Shown: piece after piece, positions 1 through 7,262 of the stretch | Layout: each line of letters starts with the position of its first letter | Position numbering within the stretch: position 1 is the first letter of the stretch | Virus record (IMG/VR): IMGVR_UViG_3300010885_036807 | Location: 1 to 40,459 of that record | DNA from: a virus | Length of the DNA: 40,459 bases | Direction: 5' to 3' (one strand) | The notes under the pieces: model-generated | What the model saw: only the letters and a program-made list of their open reading frames with translations | Database searches by the model: none | What the model was told of the DNA's origin: nothing | Program-made: the position numbers and the translations under genes

Positions 1-2
1 CT

Positions 3-791
3 CGCTGTAGCCAAAAGACCGCTAAGGGCCTCCGTTGCAAGTCGCATGGTATCGAGACGAATGGCAAGATTATCTGTGCTACCCATCTTAAGCACATGGT
101 GCCAGAGCTTATTCCTGTTGCTACACCTACACCTACACCAACACCTATCTGTACTCATAAGAAGAGCTGTACTACATCTACTGAGAGCTGCTGCGAGTGT
201 AGTGATATGCGACCTATTGAAGAGCATGGATATAAGTCATATAACAAGAAGTTTTCTCATGAGTTCACTATTGTCTCTCGCCACCACTACTATTGCTTTG
301 ACTGTAAGAAGCGTCTGAATCAAGAGCAGTTTGATACTACTATTACTGAGATGAAGAAGATTGTTGGTATTAATGACGTGGCAAACTATTACCTCTCCAG
401 TCTTAAGAAGACCCACAAGATTCTTGTTGATATACCTTCTAGTGTTGAGATTAGTGAGGCAAACTGGAATTTTCACGTAAATGACACTCTTGACCACATT
501 CTTAGTAGCCGTCTTGCTGGAATGCCAGAGGATGTAGCGACCTGGAGCACGAATGACCTACAGATCTACACCTTGATGAATAAACTCACAACGATTCACA
601 AGAGTATGCTAACACAAGCAGAGCCGCAACCGCAACCGCAACCGCAACCACAACCGCAACCGCCAAAGCCTGTAGATCCTGACCGCCCTAAAACTCTTGA
701 GGCCGCATATGAGCGTATTGATGAACTCCAGAAGATTAATAAGTTACATGTTAAGATGAATCTCTGGAACTCTGGCAGTCGTTACTTCTGA
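3..791 (+). CDS. Cys/His-rich hypothetical protein, 5' end outside window
   Basis: The reading frame is open from the window edge (first full codon at 3), so the gene starts upstream; an internal ATG at 96 is not needed as a start. The visible N-terminal part holds several Cys and His residues (an RC-SH-CATH pattern, then CTHKKSC, CCEC, HHYYCFDC), which suggests zinc binding. Two low-complexity stretches follow: a short TP repeat and six PQ dipeptides (624-659). I do not recognise a family. The frame ends at TGA 789-791, but a Cys-pair-containing tail continues in another frame to 849, so the 3' end may be frameshifted. Function unknown. Confidence 0.7.
   Translation, partial: RCSQKTAKGLRCKSHGIETNGKIICATHLKHMVPELIPVATPTPTPTPICTHKKSCTTSTESCCECSDMRPIEEHGYKSYNKKFSHEFTIVSRHHYYCFDCKKRLNQEQFDTTITEMKKIVGINDVANYYLSSLKKTHKILVDIPSSVEISEANWNFHVNDTLDHILSSRLAGMPEDVATWSTNDLQIYTLMNKLTTIHKSMLTQAEPQPQPQPQPQPQPPKPVDPDRPKTLEAAYERIDELQKINKLHVKMNLWNSGSRYF
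624..659 (+). repeat. Hexanucleotide repeat (ccgcaa)x6 encoding Pro-Gln
   Basis: Six copies of ccgcaa, one with a synonymous change (ccacaa), stand in frame and encode a PQ repeat near the C-terminus of the first gene. Confidence 0.9.
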
Positions 792-849
792 GCATAATCA
801 TAAGAAATGTGAGGATTGTAATAACTGGATTGAGAAACTACATGATTAA
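760..849 (+). other. Out-of-frame Cys-pair tail, possible frameshifted 3' end
   Basis: In the frame starting at 760, open until TAA 847-849, the translation ends EHNHKKCEDCNNWIEKLHD. The CEDC pair resembles the CFDC pair of the gene upstream, and there is no start codon of its own. This is best explained as the former or frameshifted C-terminus of the gene ending at 791. Confidence 0.35.
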
Positions 850-858
850 AAAAAAAAT

Positions 859-866
859 AAAATTGA
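859..866 (+). promoter_or_regulatory. AAAATTGA early promoter
   Basis: An exact AAAATTGA lies 30 nt before the ATG of the micro-gene at 897, matching the mimivirus-type early promoter. Confidence 0.65.
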
Positions 867-896
867 TTTTTTAATCTCGCAAATATTTTTATTAAT

Positions 897-965
897 ATGG
901 ATATTAGAAGAAAGCGTATAATATGTTTAGTTATTTGTTATATTATTATATTATCCTTTCTGTAA
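897..965 (+). CDS. 22-residue single-helix membrane peptide
   Basis: The short frame starts MDIRRKRIICLV and ends in a wholly hydrophobic stretch. Four basic residues near the N-terminus followed by about 15 hydrophobic residues predict one membrane helix with the N-terminus inside. An AAAATTGA promoter sits 30 nt upstream, which supports a real gene despite its size. It is the first of three such units in a row (897, 1011, 1118). Function unknown. Confidence 0.5.
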   Translation: MDIRRKRIICLVICYIIILSFL

Positions 966-973
966 AATAAAAT

Positions 974-981
974 AAAATTGA
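974..981 (+). promoter_or_regulatory. AAAATTGA early promoter
   Basis: An exact AAAATTGA lies 29 nt before the ATG at 1011, in the short gap after the previous micro-gene. Confidence 0.65.
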
Positions 982-1010
982 AAAAACAATCCCTATATAT
1001 TTAGTATAAA

Positions 1011-1076
1011 ATGAAGTTTGGCATATATATGTTTCTTGCATTTATTCTTATTGTGAGTTTCTGTGCAGCGCTTTAA
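1011..1076 (+). CDS. 21-residue membrane peptide
   Basis: It starts MKFGIYMFLAFILIVSF and ends CAAL, so nearly the whole peptide is hydrophobic with one Lys at the N-terminus; this looks like a single membrane helix. It has its own AAAATTGA promoter, and the sequence just before the start (tataaaATG) resembles starts of larger genes here. Its stop codon overlaps the promoter of the next micro-gene. Function unknown. Confidence 0.5.
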   Translation: MKFGIYMFLAFILIVSFCAAL

Positions 1077-1083
1077 AAATTGA
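1076..1083 (+). promoter_or_regulatory. AAAATTGA early promoter
   Basis: An exact AAAATTGA overlaps the stop codon of the preceding micro-gene and lies 34 nt before the ATG at 1118. Confidence 0.65.
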
Positions 1084-1117
1084 TTCCATCAGTGATACAT
1101 TTTTAGCATCAACAAAG

Positions 1118-1219
1118 ATGACTCGTCAGCGTATTATGCAAATTACATTTGGTTTTATTCTCTTTCTAGTGCTATCAGTAGCAATCACAGGGATTGTTGC
1201 TTTTAGCATGATGGTTTAA
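1118..1219 (+). CDS. 33-residue single-pass membrane peptide
   Basis: The peptide starts MTRQRIMQITFGFILF and continues with hydrophobic residues to MMV: two Arg residues at the N-terminus, then one helix of about 25 residues. Promoter AAAATTGA and a start context caaagATG, shared with the genes at 1551 and 2079, support translation. It is the third of a run of micro-membrane genes. Function unknown. Confidence 0.6.
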   Translation: MTRQRIMQITFGFILFLVLSVAITGIVAFSMMV

Positions 1220-1246
1220 ATACTATACAACTTATTATGTAGGCAA

Positions 1247-1507
1247 ATGACAGACCCTTACTACACTATTAAGATTGATGGATGGAAGCATATGATTGAT
1301 TGGATTACAGCAACGGATATTTCTTTCAAAGAGTTTTGTATGAAACATAAGATGGATTATATTCTTTTTTCAGGATATGCTTCTTATATGGAGAATATGG
1401 GTTCTGATGAAGAGCGCTTGGCATTTGTTAACAAACAAATTAATAAGTGTCAGCGACAACTAGAAGAGTATATTGAAAGTAAGATGAAATCTTGTGGATG
1501 TTTATAA
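1247..1507 (+). CDS. Hypothetical protein, 86 aa
   Basis: This is a small soluble protein with an aromatic-rich N-terminal half (YYTIKIDGWKHMIDW) and an acidic, helical C-terminal half ending in CGCL. No family is recognised. No AAAATTGA precedes it, unlike its neighbours on both sides, so it may be cotranscribed with the gene at 1118 or use another promoter. Confidence 0.75.
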   Translation: MTDPYYTIKIDGWKHMIDWITATDISFKEFCMKHKMDYILFSGYASYMENMGSDEERLAFVNKQINKCQRQLEEYIESKMKSCGCL

Positions 1508-1515
1508 AAAATTGA
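1508..1515 (+). promoter_or_regulatory. AAAATTGA early promoter
   Basis: AAAATTGA in an A-rich run lies 35 nt before the ATG at 1551, just after the stop of the upstream gene. Confidence 0.7.
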
Positions 1516-1550
1516 ATTCATAATCGCTAATTTTTTACTTATATTCAAAG

Positions 1551-1934
1551 ATGAAGTATCACGCTCGTATCTTTGTTGATGGCTATGAGTCTGATGTTAA
1601 GAGTTTTAAAGTTGATGAAGTGAAATCTATTGTTGAATGTATTTATGAATATATCCAACAACAGAAGCTAACTCTTACACTTAATATGAGAGATTATAAC
1701 ACCGCAGTTGCCTTAAATGTGGGATCTAACTTTAGTACACTGAATGGAAAACGTATTGAATTAGAGCCATTTGGATTCCATAAGAAGCTAGGCATCCAGT
1801 TTGATTATGTAAATGATAATAATGATGTTTGCTATTGCTATGATATCTGGTGCGAAGGAAGTTGTGGGACACTAGACTGTGGTTGTATTGATCTATGTCG
1901 TGGAAGATGCGGATCTGGATATGATTCTTACTAA
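1551..1934 (+). CDS. Hypothetical protein with Cys-rich C-terminus, 127 aa
   Basis: The first 100 residues look like a mixed alpha/beta domain. The last 35 residues hold seven Cys in a tight cluster (CYCYDIWC, CGTLDCGC, CRGRC), suggesting a metal-binding or disulphide-rich tail. It starts at an ATG in the caaagATG context after an AAAATTGA promoter. No family is recognised. Confidence 0.85.
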   Translation: MKYHARIFVDGYESDVKSFKVDEVKSIVECIYEYIQQQKLTLTLNMRDYNTAVALNVGSNFSTLNGKRIELEPFGFHKKLGIQFDYVNDNNDVCYCYDIWCEGSCGTLDCGCIDLCRGRCGSGYDSY

Positions 1935-1936
1935 AG

Positions 1937-2011
1937 AAAAAAATTGCTCTATCATAATCCCCCAAAAAAATTGCTCTATCATAATCCCCCAAAAAAATTG
2001 CTCTATCATAA
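1937..2011 (+). repeat. 27-bp tandem repeat of a promoter-like element
   Basis: Two full 27-bp copies (1937-1963 and 1964-1990) and a third of about 21 bp (1991-2011) lie head to tail. Each begins with seven A, then TTGCTCTATCATA, and full copies end in a C5 run. The A-run plus TTG matches the early promoter core except for its last base (C for A). A fourth, diverged copy overlaps the real promoter at 2033-2056. Confidence 0.9.
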
Positions 2012-2035
2012 ATGATTCATTTTTTTTGTTCCAAA

Positions 2036-2043
2036 AAAATTGA
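2036..2043 (+). promoter_or_regulatory. AAAATTGA early promoter
   Basis: An exact AAAATTGA lies 35 nt before the ATG at 2079. The following bases ACCCATCATCCCC resemble the tail of the tandem repeat just upstream. Confidence 0.7.
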
Positions 2044-2078
2044 ACCCATCATCCCCAATAATAATGTATTCTACAAAG

Positions 2079-2591
2079 ATGTTCTCCTTTACAAACACAA
2101 TTCGTAATATGGCTGATGAGATTGATAACTCTCATATGCGTGCAAATATATTTCTTCGTGCTACGGAAATCAGACCTTTCACACCTGAAATCAAGACAGC
2201 TCTAGTAAAGCTATGTTCTAACATGCTAGGACAACTTGAAATTCTAAGAAATATTAAAGGTCCATATGAAGAGCGAGTTGAAATTGTGAACAAGCTATTC
2301 CTAACTTTGATGGAATATCCAGAGTTTCTTGCATTATACCCTAAGTTTCGGATGACGACTGAAATGAAGCAAAAAGAACTTATGAATGAAATTGCGAATA
2401 TTCCTAATCTTGAAGAGTCGGTGGTTCTTAAAGATTATAAATATTATTTGAGTATGCTTAAGGCACGTGCTGATTATAAGGAGTATTACGAGATGATTCA
2501 TGCAAAGCCTGTAGAGCATGTAAACCCTCTAGAACATGTAAAGCCGCTAGTGCAACATCATTATAATCTGCGCTCTCGCACAGTATACTAA
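2079..2591 (+). CDS. Hypothetical alpha-helical protein, 170 aa
   Basis: The frame also has an in-frame TTG inside the promoter (2040) and an ATG at 2064, but 2064 falls within the start-proximal TGTATTC element. The ATG at 2079 has the caaagATG context shared with 1118 and 1551 and is preferred. The protein is mostly helical, with Met- and Glu-rich segments, a short EHVNPL/EHVKPL duplication near the end, and a C-terminal HYNLRSRTVY. No family is recognised. The next gene carries a similar YATRS motif. Confidence 0.8.
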   Translation: MFSFTNTIRNMADEIDNSHMRANIFLRATEIRPFTPEIKTALVKLCSNMLGQLEILRNIKGPYEERVEIVNKLFLTLMEYPEFLALYPKFRMTTEMKQKELMNEIANIPNLEESVVLKDYKYYLSMLKARADYKEYYEMIHAKPVEHVNPLEHVKPLVQHHYNLRSRTVY

Positions 2592-2608
2592 AACCCATAT
2601 TAACACAA

Positions 2609-2616
2609 AAAATTGA
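2609..2616 (+). promoter_or_regulatory. AAAATTGA early promoter
   Basis: AAAATTGA lies 32 nt before the ATG at 2649 and is followed by a TTGTATTC element directly ahead of the start. Confidence 0.75.
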
Positions 2617-2648
2617 TACTACACATGTATATTTTTTTGTATTCTAAA

Positions 2649-3281
2649 ATGTCTGAATATGAAGAGCATTTTGCACCAAATGCGAGTGAAGGTTCTGATA
2701 ATGAATCAATTGAAGAAAAGCCTATGAAGAGGTATGCCACGCGTTCACAGAATGAAACCTCAAATATTACTTCTCTTAAAAAGGAAAATATTAAGTTGGT
2801 AAAGGAGAAAATTAAAAAGGATGAATCCGAACAAGTTCGTTATCTATCTCTTGATAATGCAACAAAAGAAGTTGAGATTGAAGAGTTGAAAGAGATTATT
2901 AAGAAGTATGAAATGCTTATTAAACCAATCAAGCAGTTTGAAGAAGTGATTAAAAAAATTGACAAAAATAATTCAGTATATATGTCACTTATAGGAAAAG
3001 TTAATTCTACAAATTATAAAGACCTTATGGTTGCGGAATCACAGCAGATTGAGGTGGTCACTCTTCCAACTCTAGAAATTCCAGAGATTCAAAATACTCT
3101 TAATGCATTACAAAATTCCTATAATGTAAAAAAGGCAACACAAGATGTAAATCGTGAAAACTTTCATGAAATTCTCTTTTGGAATGCGACTAGTAAAAAA
3201 CGTAAGTTGTATTTCTATATCGAAACCTTTATTGGATTTATCATCTTTTATGCATTAGCGCGTTTGTATTTGGAAAAATAA
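2649..3281 (+). CDS. Tail-anchored coiled-coil protein, 210 aa
   Basis: The start is the ATG in TTCTAAAATG; the upstream in-frame TTG at 2613 lies inside the promoter. The N-terminus is acidic and holds a KRYATRSQ motif. Charged Lys/Glu-rich helices predicted to form a coiled coil fill the middle. The C-terminus has a basic SKKRK patch followed by one membrane helix (about residues 187-206) and a short LEK tail. This suggests a tail-anchored membrane protein with a large cytosolic or intravirion domain. No family is recognised. Confidence 0.85.
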   Translation: MSEYEEHFAPNASEGSDNESIEEKPMKRYATRSQNETSNITSLKKENIKLVKEKIKKDESEQVRYLSLDNATKEVEIEELKEIIKKYEMLIKPIKQFEEVIKKIDKNNSVYMSLIGKVNSTNYKDLMVAESQQIEVVTLPTLEIPEIQNTLNALQNSYNVKKATQDVNRENFHEILFWNATSKKRKLYFYIETFIGFIIFYALARLYLEK

Positions 3282-3338
3282 ATAAATAAATTAAATAATG
3301 CATGTTGAACCTAAATATTTTTTTACTATTCTAATAAG

Positions 3339-3716
3339 ATGGTAGATTTTAAAGTATTAAACATTCAACGAAATATAGAAGAAGTTGGTCATATTAAATA
3401 TAATATTGCGACTCTAATAATACCTAATTTAGAGCTCTATGAAGTAACACATGAATCTTTTTTAAATTTTCAATCAAGATTATATTATGAATTAAAAGTT
3501 CTTTTTTGGGATCCATATATCAGATTTGAAAAGAATGAAGCAAATTATAAATATAGTATAAGAATTTATGATATATATTCTTTAGAAAATATATCTAAGT
3601 TAGAAGGTGTGGTAAATAATATATTTAGTAGTTTCCCTTTTAAATGTAAAAGTAAAAAAAGAAAAATGATAAATTATGTAGATATTACTAATAAAATTAG
3701 TAAATTAACTATTTAA
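3339..3716 (+). CDS. Hypothetical protein, 125 aa
   Basis: This is a Tyr-, Ile- and Asn-rich alpha/beta protein with a basic CKSKKRKM stretch about 20 residues before the end, possibly a nuclear-targeting patch. No membrane helix or known motif is visible. No AAAATTGA lies upstream. The base composition is more AT-rich than the preceding genes. Confidence 0.8.
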   Translation: MVDFKVLNIQRNIEEVGHIKYNIATLIIPNLELYEVTHESFLNFQSRLYYELKVLFWDPYIRFEKNEANYKYSIRIYDIYSLENISKLEGVVNNIFSSFPFKCKSKKRKMINYVDITNKISKLTI

Positions 3717-3738
3717 AAACTTATATTAAATAGTAATA

Positions 3739-3894
3739 ATGGACTTTGAAAAATCTCTAATACAACTAACTATTACATGGGAAACACATGGTGCTATTGA
3801 AGTTCCACGGCTACAATTTCACTTTGGTGCTGCGGTTGACTTTCGCAGAGGTCTATCAGCGAAATTAAGTTCCACAAACTCGTTTGTAGAATAG
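3739..3894 (+). CDS. Short ORF, possible gene remnant (51 aa)
   Basis: The frame starts MDFEKSLIQLTITWETHGA and stops at 3894, overlapping the 3' end of the deaminase gene on the other strand by 76 bp. The first half reads like normal coding sequence of this genome, while the overlapping half follows the other gene's codons. It may be the surviving start of a truncated gene or a chance ORF. Confidence 0.3.
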   Translation: MDFEKSLIQLTITWETHGAIEVPRLQFHFGAAVDFRRGLSAKLSSTNSFVE

Positions 3895-4259
3895 AAGACC
3901 CGCCTAAGACCATAATTCTTCACACACTTCTCTAGAAACTTGTGGCAATCATAACATGGCTCTGAATTTTGAATCTTATCTATCCCAAACTTTGTGTGGC
4001 ATCTTGAGATACGAAACACATACATAGAGGCACCCCGCATTTGATCAAAATCACCCAACTGTTTCACTACATTTCTCTCTGCATGTATTGTGCAATCACT
4101 ATAACCGCATCCGCGCGAACGAGTGCCGACGCGATTTGTCGCAACAGCAATTACCTTATTTCTCTTTACTAAGAAAGCCACGTGCACACTTGTCTTATAA
4201 GATTGCACGAGGTTTAGAATTGTCTTGTCGTTGATAAGAGTTGATAGTAGGAACTCCAT
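3819..4259 (-). CDS. Cytidine/deoxycytidylate deaminase-like protein
   Basis: It carries the zinc-deaminase signature: TIHAER with H59 and the catalytic E61, and PCYDC with C102 and C105. At 146 residues it is about the size of a dCMP or cytidine deaminase. A role in pyrimidine nucleotide supply is plausible, as ThyX lies elsewhere in the window, but the substrate (nucleotide, nucleoside or nucleic acid) cannot be read from the motif. The region between the two motifs (CHTKFGIDKIQNSE) is not that of a textbook dCMP deaminase. It is transcribed from its own promoter, back to back with the gene at 4350. Confidence 0.8.
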   Translation of the reverse strand: MEFLLSTLINDKTILNLVQSYKTSVHVAFLVKRNKVIAVATNRVGTRSRGCGYSDCTIHAERNVVKQLGDFDQMRGASMYVFRISRCHTKFGIDKIQNSEPCYDCHKFLEKCVKNYGLRRVFYSTNEFVELNFADRPLRKSTAAPK

Positions 4260-4291
4260 GTTAAAGTAACATATAAGGTGGGTTTATTGTA

Positions 4292-4299
4292 TCAATTTT
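4292..4299 (-). promoter_or_regulatory. AAAATTGA early promoter (minus strand)
   Basis: TCAATTTT on the plus strand is AAAATTGA for the deaminase gene starting at 4259. It forms one arm of a perfect 13-bp inverted repeat with the promoter at 4312. Confidence 0.7.
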
Positions 4300-4311
4300 T
4301 TATTTTAGTAA

Positions 4312-4319
4312 AAAATTGA
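4312..4319 (+). promoter_or_regulatory. AAAATTGA early promoter
   Basis: AAAATTGA lies 30 nt before the ATG at 4350 and is followed by TTGTATTAAAATG at the start. The arms TATCAATTTTTTA (4290-4302) and TAAAAAATTGATA (4309-4321) are exact inverted copies separated by 6 bp. Confidence 0.75.
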
Positions 4320-4349
4320 TATTAAAGTGTAGAGTATAATTGTATTAAA

Positions 4350-5663
4350 ATGAACTTTGAAGTGAATGAAATTAATATTCATTCAAAGCCTGTAAAATGT
4401 CTAAAAATTACTGGTTCTTCTATTCAGTATCGCAATCCTGCGCATACAATTATTCTTCTTGATACGAGTGGTTCTATGAATGATTCTCGTAAGTTACAGA
4501 ATGTAAAGAAAAGTCTTATGTTTCTATTAAAGTTTCTTCATAAGTCTGATTATTTATCTCTAGTAACATTCAATAATATTTCTCAAATTCTTATTGAAAA
4601 TATGAATGCAAGTGCAGAATATATGGAAGCATTCCGTTATACAATTGATACATTAGAAGCAGAAGGTGGCACAAATCTTTCTGCTGGACTTTTAAATGTT
4701 AAAAGTATTCTTGATCGTGTAAATAGTTCACTTGTATCAAAAACAGGATTAATTATTTTAACAGATGGTCATGCGAATGAAGGACTCGTGCGTAATGATG
4801 ATTTGCTAAGAGTTATTCAAGGCATTAAAAATGTAAGTCCTAATCTTTCTATTACAACAATTGGTTATAATGAAGATCATAATGCAAATATTCTTAAAGA
4901 AATTGCAACTCATGGTGGTGGCTCGTATAATATTGTAAATAATATTGAACAAGTTGCTAGTGTATTTGGCGATATTCTTGGAGGTCTTATTAGTACTGTT
5001 GCACAAAATGTTAACGTAACATATCCATCGTCATGGAACAATTTAAATATGTATAAAAAAACTCTTGTAAATAGCAATACTACACTTTCTATTGGTGATA
5101 TTTGTGGTGAATCTGAAACAATTCTTCTCTTTGAGAATAGTGATCTAAGTAATATTAGTGTATCTGGTGTAAATACAAATACACTTGAAACTGTTCAAAC
5201 CACAATTACATGGGATTCATCCACATATAGTTCATATAAAGATACATATATGATGGCATATATTCGTAATTCTGTTGCACATATTCTAACAAATTTGAAT
5301 TCTATGGATAAAGAAATAATTAAGAGTAGACTAATTGAAATGAAAGAATATCTCAATACTCCTATTGTTCAGTTTAACCCACTCACCAAAATGCTAAAAG
5401 AAGAAATTACATCTATTGAAGAACAACTATACAGTTCATGTATAGATAATACAAACAATCTTCAAACAAGTATGGTTCTTGGATTTGGTCGTGGGCTATC
5501 ACGTCATCGCACTACTCCTATTCGTAGATCAAGTGAATCATATGATGTTAATGATATTGCTAATATTATGAATAATATGAACATGACAACACCATTTTCA
5601 AACCGTGTTCAGCAGCAACTTACACAGCAAATGTGTTCTATGACTGCAGATGATCCAAAATAG
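4350..5663 (+). CDS. von Willebrand factor A domain protein
   Basis: A vWA domain lies near the N-terminus with a complete MIDAS metal site: DTSGS (D38, S40, S42), GGTNL (T108) and LTDG (D139). Such domains bind protein partners through Mg2+. The remaining 240 residues include a region that resembles the beta-rich part following vWA in inter-alpha-trypsin-like and bacterial vWA proteins, and an Asn/Met-rich tail. There is no signal peptide or membrane helix, so it probably acts in the host cytoplasm or virion. The partner is unknown. Confidence 0.85.
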   Translation: MNFEVNEINIHSKPVKCLKITGSSIQYRNPAHTIILLDTSGSMNDSRKLQNVKKSLMFLLKFLHKSDYLSLVTFNNISQILIENMNASAEYMEAFRYTIDTLEAEGGTNLSAGLLNVKSILDRVNSSLVSKTGLIILTDGHANEGLVRNDDLLRVIQGIKNVSPNLSITTIGYNEDHNANILKEIATHGGGSYNIVNNIEQVASVFGDILGGLISTVAQNVNVTYPSSWNNLNMYKKTLVNSNTTLSIGDICGESETILLFENSDLSNISVSGVNTNTLETVQTTITWDSSTYSSYKDTYMMAYIRNSVAHILTNLNSMDKEIIKSRLIEMKEYLNTPIVQFNPLTKMLKEEITSIEEQLYSSCIDNTNNLQTSMVLGFGRGLSRHRTTPIRRSSESYDVNDIANIMNNMNMTTPFSNRVQQQLTQQMCSMTADDPK

Positions 5664-5704
5664 TTAAATTAAAACCTAAACATTAATTATAGTTATAATT
5701 AGAA

Positions 5705-6082
5705 ATGTTACAATTTTCTGATATTGAATCGTTTTTTAATTATTTAGACAATAATTATGTAAATACAGGTCTTTATATGAAAGTAGAAGGATTAAATAGA
5801 GAATCAAACGATTTTTGGAATGTAGAAGAAACGCATCAACTATTATCATTTTCAAATATTGATAAATTTAAAAATTCATATGAACTATTTCGTAGTTCAA
5901 ATATGAATATAGAATATATTCAGTATAAGTCATTTCAGACTTCTGTGAAGATTTATGTGAATGCTCATCGTCTTGTGTTAGCAATCAAGGATACAAATGA
6001 AATGCCAGATTTTAATACAATTCATGCGTTTGCTAAAAGTATGAATATGAATAATATTATAGTAAGTTTAAAGATGGATTAA
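5705..6082 (+). CDS. Hypothetical protein, 125 aa
   Basis: A small acidic, Asn- and Phe-rich protein without recognised motifs or membrane helices. The start ATTAGAAATG belongs to the TAGA-type start context seen at many genes here. It ends tail to tail with the GT25 gene, overlapping it by 4 bp. Confidence 0.75.
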   Translation: MLQFSDIESFFNYLDNNYVNTGLYMKVEGLNRESNDFWNVEETHQLLSFSNIDKFKNSYELFRSSNMNIEYIQYKSFQTSVKIYVNAHRLVLAIKDTNEMPDFNTIHAFAKSMNMNNIIVSLKMD

Positions 6083-6918
6083 TTCTTAGATTTTAAATTT
6101 AATTTGTATATAAAATAAATACCCGCGCATACTAAAATGATTTCTTCAATATGCAGTTGGACAGTTCTCCATTTTGATAATATAAAACTATTTTTATCAA
6201 AATCAGAGGATATATCACAAATTTCGCATTTTTTATCAAGATGAATATCTGTTTTTGATGGGCGGATTCGTATTAAAGATTTAGGAGGAGCGCAAAGTTC
6301 AATATATTGAAGTTGTGCACATATAGATATAACCCAATCAATATGTCCTTGTATAGGATATATATTTGGTAGAATTTTTTTAACGCCTTTTTTATTAATT
6401 AAATATGCGGTTAATCCAGTAAATTCAACCATTTTTATACAATAAGGATCATCAGGATGAATAGGTTCGTGTTTTTTATTACCAAAATATGGGGATAAAA
6501 TACAAAAGTCCCACATGTTAGAATTTTTTATTACAACTGATTTATCAGTAAAATCTTTCATTCGATTTACAGCACCATCGTCTAGATAAATATCATCTTC
6601 AAAAACTAACGCAACATCAGAGTTTGATTTTTCTAAAAAATGTTTCCATACTTCTACATGACTAATATAACAACCAACACCTCCTTTTGAGTTAAGTTCC
6701 ATATGAGAACGTCTGATCCCACGCACAATATTATACTTTGTAAATAATGATACACGATTATCAGTATCAATATTTATTGTTTTACCATCTGTAGCAGACC
6801 ATCGTTCTAGATTAGTTAACATAGGAACACCAGAACCTTTATTAAATGATGCCCATCTATCTTTTCTCTTATCAAGATTAATTACATATTTAGGAATAGA
6901 ATCAAAATCCCAACTCAT
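6079..6918 (-). CDS. Family 25 (LPS-type) glycosyltransferase with C-terminal membrane helix
   Basis: The N-terminus has YVINLDKRKDRW (11-22), followed by GGVGCYISHVEVW (79-91) and FEDDIYL with E107-D108-D109. These are the ordered motifs of GT25 enzymes, which add galactose or glucose and include viral collagen glycosyltransferases. The length of 279 residues fits a single GT25 domain. A hydrophobic segment close to the C-terminus (about 257-271) ahead of a basic KLNLKSKN tail suggests membrane tethering. A collagen-like protein at 24544 is a possible acceptor, by inference only. Confidence 0.85.
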   Translation of the reverse strand: MSWDFDSIPKYVINLDKRKDRWASFNKGSGVPMLTNLERWSATDGKTINIDTDNRVSLFTKYNIVRGIRRSHMELNSKGGVGCYISHVEVWKHFLEKSNSDVALVFEDDIYLDDGAVNRMKDFTDKSVVIKNSNMWDFCILSPYFGNKKHEPIHPDDPYCIKMVEFTGLTAYLINKKGVKKILPNIYPIQGHIDWVISICAQLQYIELCAPPKSLIRIRPSKTDIHLDKKCEICDISSDFDKNSFILSKWRTVQLHIEEIILVCAGIYFIYKLNLKSKN

Positions 6919-6941
6919 TTACTTATTTATTATCGATAAAT

Positions 6942-6949
6942 AAAATTGA
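6942..6949 (+). promoter_or_regulatory. AAAATTGA early promoter
   Basis: AAAATTGA lies 31 nt before the ATG at 6981, with GTATCAAAAATG at the start. Confidence 0.65.
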
Positions 6950-6980
6950 AACTAAAATCTACAAAAAATAAGTATCAAAA

Positions 6981-7262
6981 ATGTCTGGAACAACTATGAT
7001 GATTCAAGGTAATTTTATTATAATTAATCTAGAGAAGATTGAAGAAGATGTATTTCATGATGCGGATAAGCAAACAGTTGTATTTCTAGCAAAGCATCTT
7101 GGTGGATTTAATATTAATTATTCAAACCGAACTATTACTCTTTATCTAACGCTAGAAGGTATTAGTTCTTATAATATTGACTTTGACCGTGGAGGTATTG
7201 ATTCACGAATTTCTCAAATAAATTTTGATAATGCTATTAAAATTCTAACTGTTTCTGCTTAA
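6981..7262 (+). CDS. Hypothetical protein, 93 aa
   Basis: A small, beta-strand-rich protein (alternating hydrophobic residues) with no recognised motif. It has an early promoter and overlaps the following convergent gene by 4 bp. Confidence 0.8.
   Translation: MSGTTMMIQGNFIIINLEKIEEDVFHDADKQTVVFLAKHLGGFNINYSNRTITLYLTLEGISSYNIDFDRGGIDSRISQINFDNAIKILTVSA

Noticed and set aside
1937-2011. CRISPR-like array
   Set aside because: The copies are directly adjacent with no spacers, and the unit matches the local promoter core.
2040-2042. TTG as start codon of the 2079-2591 gene
   Set aside because: This TTG is part of the AAAATTGA promoter. The same artefact occurs at 2613, 19262 and, as another TTG, at 19255; an ATG in good context follows in each case.
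2955-2962. AAAATTGA inside a coding region
   Set aside because: It encodes Lys-Ile-Asp within the coiled-coil protein gene, and no start codon in a sensible context follows at the usual distance.
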